Source of the DNA: CAYUET01 sp964443875 | Lineage (GTDB): Bacteria > Auribacterota > JAFGBW01 | Assembly: GCA_964443875.1 (NCBI GenBank) | Contig: CAYUET010000027.1 | Location: 1-34,175 of the forward strand | DNA: 34,175 bases | Reading direction: 5' to 3' | Shown here: positions 15,107 through 22,868 of the stretch, piece by piece | Layout: the number at the start of each line of letters is the position of its first letter | Position numbering within the stretch: position 1 is the stretch's first letter | Position numbers and translations under genes: made by a program | The notes under the pieces: model-generated | What the model was told of the DNA's origin: nothing | Seen by the model: only the letters and a program-made list of their open reading frames with translations | The model's database searches: none

Positions 15107-15892
15107 GTGCAGGAAACAGACATTCCCCGCTTGTGGAGTCAATATGCTTCTACCAAAGACCCGGAAGTAAAAAATGAGCTGATTCTTTTTTATCTTCCCC
15201 TGGTCAAATCTGCTGCAATCCGATTGGCTTCAGGGCTTCCCAGTCATATTCAGCTTCAGGATCTCATGTCTGCGGGTGTTTTGGGGCTGATTGCTTCGAT
15301 AGATAAATTTGATATCCGCCTTGGTATACAGTTTAAAACTTTTGCGGGAATGAGAATTCACGGCGCCATGATTGATGAGCTCCGTAATCTGGACTGGGTT
15401 CCCCGCTCCGTACGAACCCGTGCTAAAAAACTTCAGACAGCCTATACCCTCCTTCAGCAGGAAAAAGGACGTTTTGCAACGGATGCAGAAGTTGCTGATT
15501 TTCTGGGGTTGTCCATGGAACAATTTAATGAATATGTGGACTCCACCCAGATTGTTACAATGGTTTCTCTGGATGCAAAAATATACAACTCAAAGTCGGA
15601 TAGCCAGATTAACTATTCGGAGATTATCCAGGATAAATCTCCGGCTTCAGATCCTTTAACAGGTCTGCATCAGGAGGAACTGAAGGATCTGCTTGTGAAA
15701 TCAATCAATGAAATGTCTCAACAGGAAAAGCTTGTGCTGACGTTGTATTATTTTGAAGAACTCACCTTGAAAGAAATTGGCGCGGTATTGGGTGTTACAG
15801 AATCAAGAGTATCTCAGATTCATTCCAAGGCCATATACAGGTTGAAAGCCCGTCTTCATTTCAGCGAGGTGGACAGTCATGCATCCGCTTGA
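15107..15892 (+). CDS. fliA: FliA/WhiG-type sigma-28 factor
   Basis: An alternative sigma factor of 261 residues that directs RNA polymerase to late flagellar and chemotaxis promoters. Region 2 (about 20-95) contains LPLVKSAAIRLASGLP, LMSAGVLGLIASIDKFD and FKTFAGMRIHGAMIDELR. The last block, followed by NLDWVPRSVR, is diagnostic of the FliA/SigD/WhiG group. Region 3 follows (about 100-170), and region 4 ends in LTLKEIGAVLGVTESRVSQIHSKA, the -35-binding helix-turn-helix. The GTG start is backed by GAGGAGG (15092-15098) eight bases before it. It overlaps the next gene by 14 bases and leads a flagellar block. No anti-sigma FlgM-like protein of recognisable sequence is adjacent, although the small unknown gene after it has not been tested for that role. 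Confidence 0.92.
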   Translation: MQETDIPRLWSQYASTKDPEVKNELILFYLPLVKSAAIRLASGLPSHIQLQDLMSAGVLGLIASIDKFDIRLGIQFKTFAGMRIHGAMIDELRNLDWVPRSVRTRAKKLQTAYTLLQQEKGRFATDAEVADFLGLSMEQFNEYVDSTQIVTMVSLDAKIYNSKSDSQINYSEIIQDKSPASDPLTGLHQEELKDLLVKSINEMSQQEKLVLTLYYFEELTLKEIGAVLGVTESRVSQIHSKAIYRLKARLHFSEVDSHASA

Positions 15893-16202
15893 GATTATAG
15901 TTTCAGTCGATCGTGTCCAGACGGCCAAAGATCTGCAGCCCAATGCGATTCATTCCCAGGCGGCCACAAGTGATCAGAATGTTAAAAAACTTCATGATGC
16001 CGAAAGATTAGAGCGCGAGACTGTTGTTGCGCCCGAAAAATCCGATAAATATGAAGCCATTGATCCGGATGATAAAGGCAAGAAGCCTCCGGAGAAGAAA
16101 AAGAATTCCTCTGAATCGAAAACGGAACCCTCTCTTTCCGAGGAGGGAAAGACGCCCTCTTCACCAAATGACAAGGGACCTCATCTGGACATCATTGCCT
16201 GA
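15879..16202 (+). CDS. Small charged protein of unknown function
   Basis: A 107-residue soluble protein that starts inside the end of fliA (14-base overlap) behind GAGGTGG and ends in TGATG, sharing one base with the next start. Residues 1-35 (MHPLEIIVSVDRVQTAKDLQPN) look ordered; residues 40-100 are rich in Lys, Glu, Ser and Pro (KKPPEKKKNSSESK) and are probably disordered. I do not recognise the family. The coupling to fliA and the FliK-like gene points to a flagellar or sigma-factor-related role, for example an anti-sigma or an export substrate, but no motif shows it. Confidence 0.65.
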   Translation: MHPLEIIVSVDRVQTAKDLQPNAIHSQAATSDQNVKKLHDAERLERETVVAPEKSDKYEAIDPDDKGKKPPEKKKNSSESKTEPSLSEEGKTPSSPNDKGPHLDIIA

Positions 16203-18169
16203 TGAATCCGCAAGACTCGTCTATTGAAAAAACGAATACTCTGACAAAAGCCCTGGGAACCCTGAAGTCAGAAGGTTTCAAGGAGGGGCAGCTTTTACGA
16301 ATGCTGATTATGGATAAGCTGCCGAATAACAGGATTATTCTTTTTTTTAACGGAGATACCTTTTTTGCGGAATCTAATCTGGCCCTCGAAAAAGGGCAGA
16401 CGATTTTAGCCAGAGTAAAAAGTACGACCCCCAATACGGTTTTAAGTCTTATTCCGGACGCAGCTCTGGACCCTCTGGCTGCCTCGGACAGTGCGGTTAT
16501 CAATCGTCTTAAGCTGATGAATATCCTTCCGAAGACTGAAACAGTGGATGCAGCAAAAGCCTATATTTCTGAAAATATGAGCCTCAGGGAAAAAGATTTT
16601 TTATCTTTTATGGAATCCGCATCCAAATTAAACATTACTTCTCAGGAAGATTTGCAGATCGCGGCAAAAATGAACAAATTATCCGTTCCGCTTACAGAAG
16701 AAATGTTCAGCCGTTTTAAGGCTTTTTTAACCGGCGAGGCTCCCAGGGTTTCCATGGAGGAGTTCCCTCAGAAAATGAAAGAGATGATGAATCAAATGCC
16801 GGATTCTTTAAAATCGTCCCTGAAGATATTTGTAAAGACTCTTGAGAACGGGCTGGAAGGCATGACGGTTGAGGATGCCTCCAAGACTTCCGCAACATTA
16901 ACCCAGATGGAAAAAAGTCTTGCTTTTAACGGGGGCTCTTTTGAGAAAATGCTCATGTCCCGTCTTTATGAAAAGATGTTTGACTCCCGGCAGTTTATTC
17001 AAAATTCTGAAGCTTTTCAGCAGGGATCTAAAACTCTTTCGACCCTGCTTCAGGGCCTGGAAGACAGAGTCTGGACTTCCGCTGCAACGGCGAAGCCCCT
17101 AATGGACGCCCTTCAGGAATTTTCTAAACTTACACAGTCCCTTGAGCAGAGCATTAAGAACGTTTCCACTATTTCAGAAAGCACCGTGGCATCAAAAACT
17201 CAGGATTCCGGATTTTTATCCTCCCTGATTCCTTCTTCTTCCAAACTAATAATGAAATGGGCGGAATCCTTTGATCAGCTCCTGTCCACTTTTGAGAAAA
17301 CTTTTTCTGATTCTTTTTCCGGGGGCTCTGATTTTTCTCGCTGGAAGATTGAAGCAGAAAATGTTTTGCGCGGACTTTATGACAGGGTCGGGGATGTGTT
17401 TTCAATGAAAAAGGAGACGCTCCCTTCATCCCTTTCAACGCAGAATACGGAAGTACTTTCGGAATCCGTCAAAGATTCTCTTCTTATTCCTCAGAAGGCT
17501 GCCGTGGATAATCTTTTATCAAAAGCGACGGATCATCTTTATCTGCGTGATTCCCGACTGGAACTGCCTTCCAATTATAAGGAGGTGCTTCATCGTCTGG
17601 AAGCCGGGCTTCAGGAGGTGATAAGCGAAAAAAGTGTGAAGGAGGAAATGAAGCCGGATAATGCTGCCGCAACAAAGGTCGTAAAAGATCTTGAGACAGA
17701 AGCAAGGCAGATGGCTAATCAGATGTATAAAGAGCAACTGTCCATGCTTTCTGATGACCAGATTTCAAAATCAGGTTATTTTCAATTGTTCATTAAGGAA
17801 GGGGGACAGACCCAACCTGTGAAATTTTATTTCAAGGAAAATACTTCAGGAACCGGTCAGGGAGGGGGAAAACCCGATAAAAAATCCTACTTTATCTTTT
17901 TCTCCATGCAGTTATCCCGGATCGGATATTTTGAGGTGAATATTCTGGATTTAAATAAAAAACTGGATGTTACTTTTTTTTCAGATGATCCTGAGGTCAG
18001 GCAGGTTTTTGAATCCAAAAGCAGGGAGCTTCTTGAAAAACTGGAAAAAAATGAATCGATTTCGGTCTCGCTTAAAACAGCAAAACCCCAGAAAAAAAAA
18101 CAGGAGCCGGTTCTTTTAGATTTAAAACCAATGTCTGAAAAATCCGGTTCCGTGGATATTCTTATTTAG
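16202..18169 (+). CDS. FliK-like flagellar hook-length control protein
   Basis: A 655-residue soluble protein. The N-terminal part (about 1-100) includes IILFFNGDTFFAESNLALEKGQTILARV, a small beta-rich block seen at the start of some FliK-like proteins. Residues about 110-510 are helical, Ser/Lys-rich and poorly conserved in appearance. The C-terminal part (about 540-625) fits the FliK C-terminal (Flg_hook) domain: QTQPVKFYFKE, then LSRIGYFEVNILDLNKKLDVTFF and a helix EVRQVFESKSRELLEKLE. That domain signals hook completion to FlhB, switching the export gate to filament substrates. A FlhB-tail paralogue lies immediately downstream, which supports the call. Length is above typical FliK. The symbol fliK is withheld because the N-terminus differs. 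Confidence 0.72.
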   Translation: MNPQDSSIEKTNTLTKALGTLKSEGFKEGQLLRMLIMDKLPNNRIILFFNGDTFFAESNLALEKGQTILARVKSTTPNTVLSLIPDAALDPLAASDSAVINRLKLMNILPKTETVDAAKAYISENMSLREKDFLSFMESASKLNITSQEDLQIAAKMNKLSVPLTEEMFSRFKAFLTGEAPRVSMEEFPQKMKEMMNQMPDSLKSSLKIFVKTLENGLEGMTVEDASKTSATLTQMEKSLAFNGGSFEKMLMSRLYEKMFDSRQFIQNSEAFQQGSKTLSTLLQGLEDRVWTSAATAKPLMDALQEFSKLTQSLEQSIKNVSTISESTVASKTQDSGFLSSLIPSSSKLIMKWAESFDQLLSTFEKTFSDSFSGGSDFSRWKIEAENVLRGLYDRVGDVFSMKKETLPSSLSTQNTEVLSESVKDSLLIPQKAAVDNLLSKATDHLYLRDSRLELPSNYKEVLHRLEAGLQEVISEKSVKEEMKPDNAAATKVVKDLETEARQMANQMYKEQLSMLSDDQISKSGYFQLFIKEGGQTQPVKFYFKENTSGTGQGGGKPDKKSYFIFFSMQLSRIGYFEVNILDLNKKLDVTFFSDDPEVRQVFESKSRELLEKLEKNESISVSLKTAKPQKKKQEPVLLDLKPMSEKSGSVDILI

Positions 18170-18175
18170 GAAGTT

Positions 18176-18448
18176 ATGAAAAAAAGAGAAATCGCCAAAG
18201 CCGTTGCCATCCGATATGATCAGACCAGGAACAGAGCGCCTGCAATAACGGCCAAAGGATTTGGATCTATTGCCGAAAAAATACTTGAAATTGCGAAAAA
18301 AAACGGAATTTATATACATAAGGATTCAGATATGGTAGAAATTTTATCCCGACTTGAGATCGGGGATGAGATACCCGAATATCTTTATAAAGCTATTGCG
18401 GAAATTCTGGCTTTTGTTTACAAACTGAATAAAAACTATAAAAAGTAA
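18176..18448 (+). CDS. FlhB C-terminal-domain paralogue (FlhX-like)
   Basis: A 90-residue soluble protein matching only the cytoplasmic tail of FlhB/YscU: AVAIRYDQTRNRAPAITAKG, then a helix with IAEKILEIAKKNGIYIH and the end DEIPEYLYKAIAEILAFVYKL. The four membrane segments and the autocleavage motif NPTH of full FlhB are missing; the protein starts just after where NPTH would be, like the small FlhB_C product. Such stand-alone tails are known beside flagellar operons and can partly replace the cleaved tail in substrate switching. It begins six bases after the FliK-like gene, whose partner it would be. AGGAAG precedes the ATG. The full flhB gene must lie elsewhere. Confidence 0.85.
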   Translation: MKKREIAKAVAIRYDQTRNRAPAITAKGFGSIAEKILEIAKKNGIYIHKDSDMVEILSRLEIGDEIPEYLYKAIAEILAFVYKLNKNYKK

Positions 18449-18456
18449 AAAATAAT

Positions 18457-18825
18457 TTGAAAAAAATACTTATTGTCGACGATCAGGCTTTTATCCGACA
18501 CATGCTGGGAATGGAGCTTTCACGGGAAGGTTACAAGGTTCATTATGCGGATAACGGAAAAAAAGGGTTTGAAGAAGCGGTCATTCTCCGCCCGGATGTT
18601 ATTCTTCTGGATATTATGATGCCGGTGATGGATGGGTATGAATGCTGTAAGAAAATCCGGGAAAATGAAACGGTGAAAATGATTCCCGTCATTTTTTTAA
18701 GTGCCAATAATCAAAAAACAGCTGTAATCAAGGCGGTTCAGTCCGGAGGGAATGATTTTGTCGTGAAAAGTCCCAATGCAGCCATCCTCCTTCAAAAAGT
18801 GAAAAAACTATTTAGTGAAGATTAA
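18457..18825 (+). CDS. Single-domain response regulator
   Basis: A stand-alone receiver of 122 residues: acidic pair Asp8-Asp9 (LIVDDQ), phospho-acceptor Asp52 (VILLDIMMP), Ser/Thr-type switch at IFLSANN and Lys in FVVKSPN. The usual Lys-Pro is Lys-Ser here, a mild deviation. It could act like CheY or as a phosphotransfer intermediate. The start is TTG at 18457, eight bases after the FlhB-tail gene; no ribosome-binding site is visible, so coupling to the previous gene is likely. It closes the fliA block. A CheY-type role at the flagellar motor is possible from position alone. Confidence 0.85.
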   Translation: MKKILIVDDQAFIRHMLGMELSREGYKVHYADNGKKGFEEAVILRPDVILLDIMMPVMDGYECCKKIRENETVKMIPVIFLSANNQKTAVIKAVQSGGNDFVVKSPNAAILLQKVKKLFSED

Positions 18826-18917
18826 TTTTTTTATTTTCCTTAAGGATTAATTTTGTTAAATTCTGTCAACTATGCTTTACATTCGAAAAATAATAATTAA
18901 AAGCAGGAAAAAATGTC

Positions 18918-19316
18918 ATGGGCGAAAAAAAGATTTTAATTGTAGATGATCATGGCGCTCTTCGATATATTCTCAGTTTTGACTTACAGAAGAAAGGTTT
19001 CAAGACCATCACCGCCGGAACGGGTGAAAAAGGGATTGAGCTGGCCTGTGCAGAAAAACCTGATTTAATTCTTTTGGATGCCATGATGCCCGGGATAGAT
19101 GGATTTGAAACCTGCAGGAGACTTAAGGTCCATGAAGAAACCAAATCCATACCTGTTGTCATGGTGACGGCTAAATCCCAGCGCAAGGATGTCCTTGAGG
19201 GATTGCAGTCCGGAGCTGTGAGTTATATGGTGAAACCTTTTAAATTTGATGAATTATACAATAAAATCGTAGAGATTATTGGTGCCCCGGATACTACTCA
19301 ACCTGCACAGGGCTAG
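18918..19316 (+). CDS. Single-domain response regulator heading the signalling operon
   Basis: A stand-alone receiver of 132 residues with Asp10-Asp11 (LIVDDH), phospho-acceptor Asp54 (LILLDAMMP), Thr in VMVTAKS and the canonical Lys-Pro in VKPFKF. A short C-terminal tail PDTTQPAQG follows. AGGA precedes ATG by about nine bases. It is 92 bases from the preceding receiver gene; that spacer contains a small CCTTAAGG palindrome but no clear promoter or terminator. It starts a run of eight closely spaced or overlapping genes to 26544. One of the two histidine kinases in the run may phosphorylate it. Confidence 0.88.
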   Translation: MGEKKILIVDDHGALRYILSFDLQKKGFKTITAGTGEKGIELACAEKPDLILLDAMMPGIDGFETCRRLKVHEETKSIPVVMVTAKSQRKDVLEGLQSGAVSYMVKPFKFDELYNKIVEIIGAPDTTQPAQG

Positions 19317-19335
19317 TCCTTAAAGGGAAATCAAA

Positions 19336-19695
19336 GTGCCCAAAATATCGATAGATAACGCTCAACCGGGGATGGTTGTCACTGAAGAAGTGATGAATGA
19401 TAAAGGAATGGTACTTCTTCCACCCGGAACAACACTTAATGAAATTTTAATTGCACGCTTGAAAAAATGGAACGTTTTGACGGTGGTCTGTCAGGGCGCT
19501 GCGGCTGCTCCCGGGGCTCCGAAACCTGAGTCTTTTTTTGAGGTTCCCGTCATGGATGCTGACCTGGAAAAACACCTGGAGGAAAAATTCAGGCCTGTAC
19601 TGGATGATCCGGTTATGAGGGATGTTTATTCCGCCGTTAAAATTTATTTTACGAGTCTGCAGAAGAAAAATGACGGGGAGGCCCCAAAATCATGA
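19336..19695 (+). CDS. Small protein resembling the N-terminal domain of HD-GYP proteins
   Basis: A 119-residue soluble protein. Residues 1-52 (PGMVVTEEVMNDKGMVLLPPGTTLNEILIARLKKWNVLTVVC) have the pattern of the small beta-rich segment that precedes the catalytic domain in many HD-GYP phosphodiesterases: a PGMxxxxxV strand, a G-LLPxGT turn and a RLKKW helix. The rest is an Ala/Pro linker and a helical C-terminus. No HD-GYP domain follows; the next gene encodes an HDOD protein, so the two may form a split equivalent. The GTG start at 19336 follows AAAGGGAAA. Its stop overlaps the next ATG (ATGA). Confidence 0.6.
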   Translation: MPKISIDNAQPGMVVTEEVMNDKGMVLLPPGTTLNEILIARLKKWNVLTVVCQGAAAAPGAPKPESFFEVPVMDADLEKHLEEKFRPVLDDPVMRDVYSAVKIYFTSLQKKNDGEAPKS

Positions 19696-20627
19696 CTCCG
19701 GTTCCTTCATCCTCATCCCCCGCCGGTCAAGCCGCACAAGCGGTCAAGCCTGATCCGGGTATTGATGCCGCAAGGCTTAAAAAAATTATAGAGCAAATCA
19801 GCGGACTTCCTACCTTGCCGGCCGTGATTGGAAAAGTCACTCAGCTGATGCAGAATCCAAAAATTTCTGCAAGTGAGGTCGGACAGGCCCTTTCTACAGA
19901 CCAGTCCATGGCCTCTAAAATTCTGAAAGTGGTCAATTCCTCCTTTTATGGCTTTCCAAGCCGCATCACCACAGTGACTCATGCCATTATTATTTTAGGA
20001 TTCAATGCCGTTAAGGCAACCGCTCTTTCGGCTTCCGTTTTTTCTACTTTTGGTAAATCAGACAAGGAAACCTCTTTCAACCGGGAGGCTTATTGGAAGC
20101 ATTCCATAGGCGTGGGCTCTGCCGCTAAAATTCTGGCAAAACGGCTTCAGATGAAAGAAGTAGAGGAAGCCTTTCTGGCCGGGCTTATGCATGATATCGG
20201 AAAAGTGATTTTGGATCAGTTTGTTCATGAGGCTTTTGAGCAGGTGCTGAAAGTGACGAAGGAAAAAAACTGTTTTATCATTCAGGCTGAAAAAGAGGTG
20301 CTTGGAGGCATCAGTCATTGTGAAATCGGGGCCTGGCTTGCCAAAAAATGGAATCTGAATGAGGAATTTATTTATATTATTGAAAATCATCACAATCCCT
20401 CTTCCGCAAGCAATAATTTTAAAATGGCTTCTGTTGTTCATGTGGGGGATGTTTTTGCGAGGGCCATGGAGCTTGGGAATTCAGGCGATATGCTGATTCC
20501 TAAAATTAATCCTGCGGCATGGAAATTACTGAATCTGACCGGGGATATTCTCCCGCAGATTTTTAAAGAGATCGCTGAGGAGGTACGAAAGGCAGAGGTG
20601 TTTTTCAATCTCCTGAAAAACGGATAA
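19692..20627 (+). CDS. HDOD-domain signalling protein
   Basis: A 311-residue cytosolic protein. After about 35 residues of Pro/Ser/Ala-rich linker, the HDOD domain runs from about 40 to 240: LPTLPAVIGKVTQLM, STDQSMASKILKVVNSSFYGF, ITTVTHAIIILGFNAVK, LAGLMHDIGKVILDQF, HCEIGAWLAKKW and IENHHNP. Many HDOD proteins have lost metal-binding residues, but here the HD pair in MHDIGK and the later HH are kept, so residual phosphohydrolase activity cannot be excluded. HDOD proteins commonly act as c-di-GMP or two-component outputs controlling motility and pili. It overlaps the preceding gene by four bases and is followed by a kinase eight bases on. Confidence 0.88.
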   Translation: MTPVPSSSSPAGQAAQAVKPDPGIDAARLKKIIEQISGLPTLPAVIGKVTQLMQNPKISASEVGQALSTDQSMASKILKVVNSSFYGFPSRITTVTHAIIILGFNAVKATALSASVFSTFGKSDKETSFNREAYWKHSIGVGSAAKILAKRLQMKEVEEAFLAGLMHDIGKVILDQFVHEAFEQVLKVTKEKNCFIIQAEKEVLGGISHCEIGAWLAKKWNLNEEFIYIIENHHNPSSASNNFKMASVVHVGDVFARAMELGNSGDMLIPKINPAAWKLLNLTGDILPQIFKEIAEEVRKAEVFFNLLKNG

Positions 20628-20635
20628 GGAGTAAC

Positions 20636-22288
20636 ATGTCAGCTACTGCTTCTCAGATAAATTCGGTTGAGGAACTGGAAAAGGAAATAGAATTTTTAAA
20701 ACGGACCAACAAGGGACTCCGTCGTTCGCTTGAGGAGATAGCCCTTCTCCAGTATATGTTTAAAAGTATTTCTCAGGCCAAAAGTTTTAACCTGATTATC
20801 ACCCAGTTTATTTCCATTATCAAAGCCAACTGGAAATACGGAGGTTTTGTTTATTTCCGTCTTCTGCCTGAAGATTTAAGCTTTGCTTCTTCTCAGGAAG
20901 AGGCGACGACTCCTGAGTATATCAAGCAGCATTTTGACATCAATCAATCCATTCTGACGTGGATTTTAAATGAAAAACAGATTTCCATCCTTCCTCCCAA
21001 TACCGAAGATCTGGCGGATAAGTCAAGCCTTCTGCTTATTCCATTTCATACGGCGAAAAAGCTTTTGGGCGTGATAGGAATTCTTTTAGAGGTTAATGCG
21101 GATGAAGTACTGACTGTTCAGACCTTGGATATTTTGAATATGGCGGCAGGGTATGCATCAACCTCTATGGAAAATTCCTTGCTTTATGAGGATTTGAGAA
21201 ACCAGAATCAGAATCTTGAAACCATGCGTGCCTTTACCGGAAACATCCTTGAATCCCTGGTCAACGGGATTGTGACCTTCAATATGGGCGGAAATATTAC
21301 CCATATCAATCATAATGCCCTTGTGATGTTCGGCATTCAGGATACGGATCCGATCGGTAAACATTTTTTAGATGTGCTTCCCAATTCACTGGCTGAAATG
21401 GTTCATCTGCTTTTTGAGCAGACAAAACGGGATGGTTTTGTCATGGATTATCAGCTTGAATATGAGCTTTCAGGCGGAGTGACGATTCCCTACGGTGTTT
21501 CCACTTCTCTTTTAAGGGATGAGGAAAATAATCTTTTGGGGATGACCTTGATTGCCCGTGATATGACAGCCTCCAGGGAATTGGATCGTCTTCGGAGTCT
21601 GGACAAGCTTAAAAGTGACTTTGTATCCACCGTGTCTCATGAACTCAGGAGCCCGCTTGCGACTATCCGGGCTTATATCGATACTCTGATTAACCGTGTT
21701 GATCCCGGAGATTCGGAAACAAGAAGTATGTTTCTTAAAACCATCGAAGAAGAAGCGGACAGACTTTCAACGCTGGTAGAAAATATGCTGAATATTGCCG
21801 CCATTGAATCAGGTAAAATTCAGCTTGAGCTTCAATATATACCCATTTACGAGATTGTTGAAAATGTAGGGAAATTATGTCAGGTTCAGTCTCAGAGACA
21901 CACCATTCATCTTGATTTGAAGCCGGATTTGCCCAAAATCAATCTGGATAAAGACCGGATGACTCAGGTCATGTACAATATTGTCAATAATGCCATCAAG
22001 TATTCTCCTGATGGCGGGGAAATTGATATCAGGGTTTATGAACAGGCATCGGCCATAAGAGTTGATGTTCAGGATCATGGAATGGGGATGAAGCCGGAAA
22101 ATATGAAGAATTTATTTCAGAAGTTTTACCGAATTGAATCCATGCAGACTTCGAATATCGGCGGTACAGGGCTTGGTCTGGCTATCACAAAAAAACTGGT
22201 TGAGCTTCACGGCGGAAAAGTGGAAGTGGCTTCAGAATATGGCAAAGGTTCGACTTTTTCAATCATACTCCCCATTAAAACAGTATAA
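20636..22288 (+). CDS. Cytosolic sensor histidine kinase (GAF-like, PAS)
   Basis: A 550-residue kinase with no membrane segment. Residues 10-40 form a coiled coil, 41-180 a GAF-like domain, 200-312 a PAS domain (ILESLVNGIVTFNMGGNITHIN), then the dimerisation domain with phospho-accepting His335 (STVSHELRSPLATIRAY). The ATPase domain has the N-box YNIVNNAIKYSPDG, G1 DHGMGM, F-box FQKFYRI and G2 GGTGLGLAITKKLVELHGG. All catalytic boxes are intact. AAGGAG lies six bases before ATG. No cognate DNA-binding regulator is present; likely partners are the single receivers at 18457 and 18918 or the receiver proteins downstream. The input ligand is unknown. Confidence 0.92.
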   Translation: MSATASQINSVEELEKEIEFLKRTNKGLRRSLEEIALLQYMFKSISQAKSFNLIITQFISIIKANWKYGGFVYFRLLPEDLSFASSQEEATTPEYIKQHFDINQSILTWILNEKQISILPPNTEDLADKSSLLLIPFHTAKKLLGVIGILLEVNADEVLTVQTLDILNMAAGYASTSMENSLLYEDLRNQNQNLETMRAFTGNILESLVNGIVTFNMGGNITHINHNALVMFGIQDTDPIGKHFLDVLPNSLAEMVHLLFEQTKRDGFVMDYQLEYELSGGVTIPYGVSTSLLRDEENNLLGMTLIARDMTASRELDRLRSLDKLKSDFVSTVSHELRSPLATIRAYIDTLINRVDPGDSETRSMFLKTIEEEADRLSTLVENMLNIAAIESGKIQLELQYIPIYEIVENVGKLCQVQSQRHTIHLDLKPDLPKINLDKDRMTQVMYNIVNNAIKYSPDGGEIDIRVYEQASAIRVDVQDHGMGMKPENMKNLFQKFYRIESMQTSNIGGTGLGLAITKKLVELHGGKVEVASEYGKGSTFSIILPIKTV

Positions 22289-22300
22289 GAAAGGAAAACC

Positions 22301-22861
22301 GTGAAAAAAAAAGCAGTCATCATTCTGGCTGAAGGGTTTGAGGAAATGGAGGCTGTTATTCCTATTGATGTCTTAAGAAGGGCCGGAGTGGAAGTCACTG
22401 TTGCAGGATTGGAAGATCTTATTGTCAAAGGATCCCGAGGAATCATGATTCAGACCGACTGCCTGTTAGAGGCTCATGCTGAACATGCCGATGCCCTTAT
22501 TCTTCCCGGAGGGGGAAAAGGTGCCGAAAATCTTGCCATGTCTGAAAAGGTAAAAAAAATCATTCTGGAGATGCATTCGCAAGGCCGGATTATTGCCGCT
22601 ATCTGTGCTTCACCTTCTGTGGTTTTGTCCCCATTAGGAATTTTGAGTCAAAAAAAGGCAACCTGTTTTCCCGAGTGCGCGGAGCTTTTTGAAAAGGACA
22701 TTTCTTATTGTGATAAATCCGTAGTTGTGGATGGGAACGTAATTACCTCCAAAGCGGCTGGAACTGCTTTTGAATTCGCCCTGGCGATTCTTCGGGCACT
22801 TTTGGGACAGGAAAAGGCTCAAGCTGTTTCTGCTTCCATTCATTATTCTTTCAGGGTTTAA
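22301..22861 (+). CDS. DJ-1/YajL-type PfpI superfamily protein
   Basis: A 186-residue cytosolic protein very close in pattern to DJ-1/YajL/ThiJ: GFEEMEAVIPIDVLRRAG, VTVAGLE, ALILPGGGKGAENL, AAICASPSVVLSPLGIL, ATCFPECAELF and VITSKAAGTAFEFALAIL. The conserved oxidisable nucleophile is Cys102 and the Glu that tunes it is Glu17 in MEAV. The family has been given redox-chaperone, glyoxalase and deglycase roles; the last is debated. GTG start at 22301, with AAAGGAAAACC just upstream. It is embedded in a two-component operon, 12 bases after one kinase and seven before another, which is unusual and suggests an oxidative or carbonyl-stress link. Confidence 0.9.
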   Translation: MKKKAVIILAEGFEEMEAVIPIDVLRRAGVEVTVAGLEDLIVKGSRGIMIQTDCLLEAHAEHADALILPGGGKGAENLAMSEKVKKIILEMHSQGRIIAAICASPSVVLSPLGILSQKKATCFPECAELFEKDISYCDKSVVVDGNVITSKAAGTAFEFALAILRALLGQEKAQAVSASIHYSFRV

Positions 22862-22868
22862 TTTCAGC

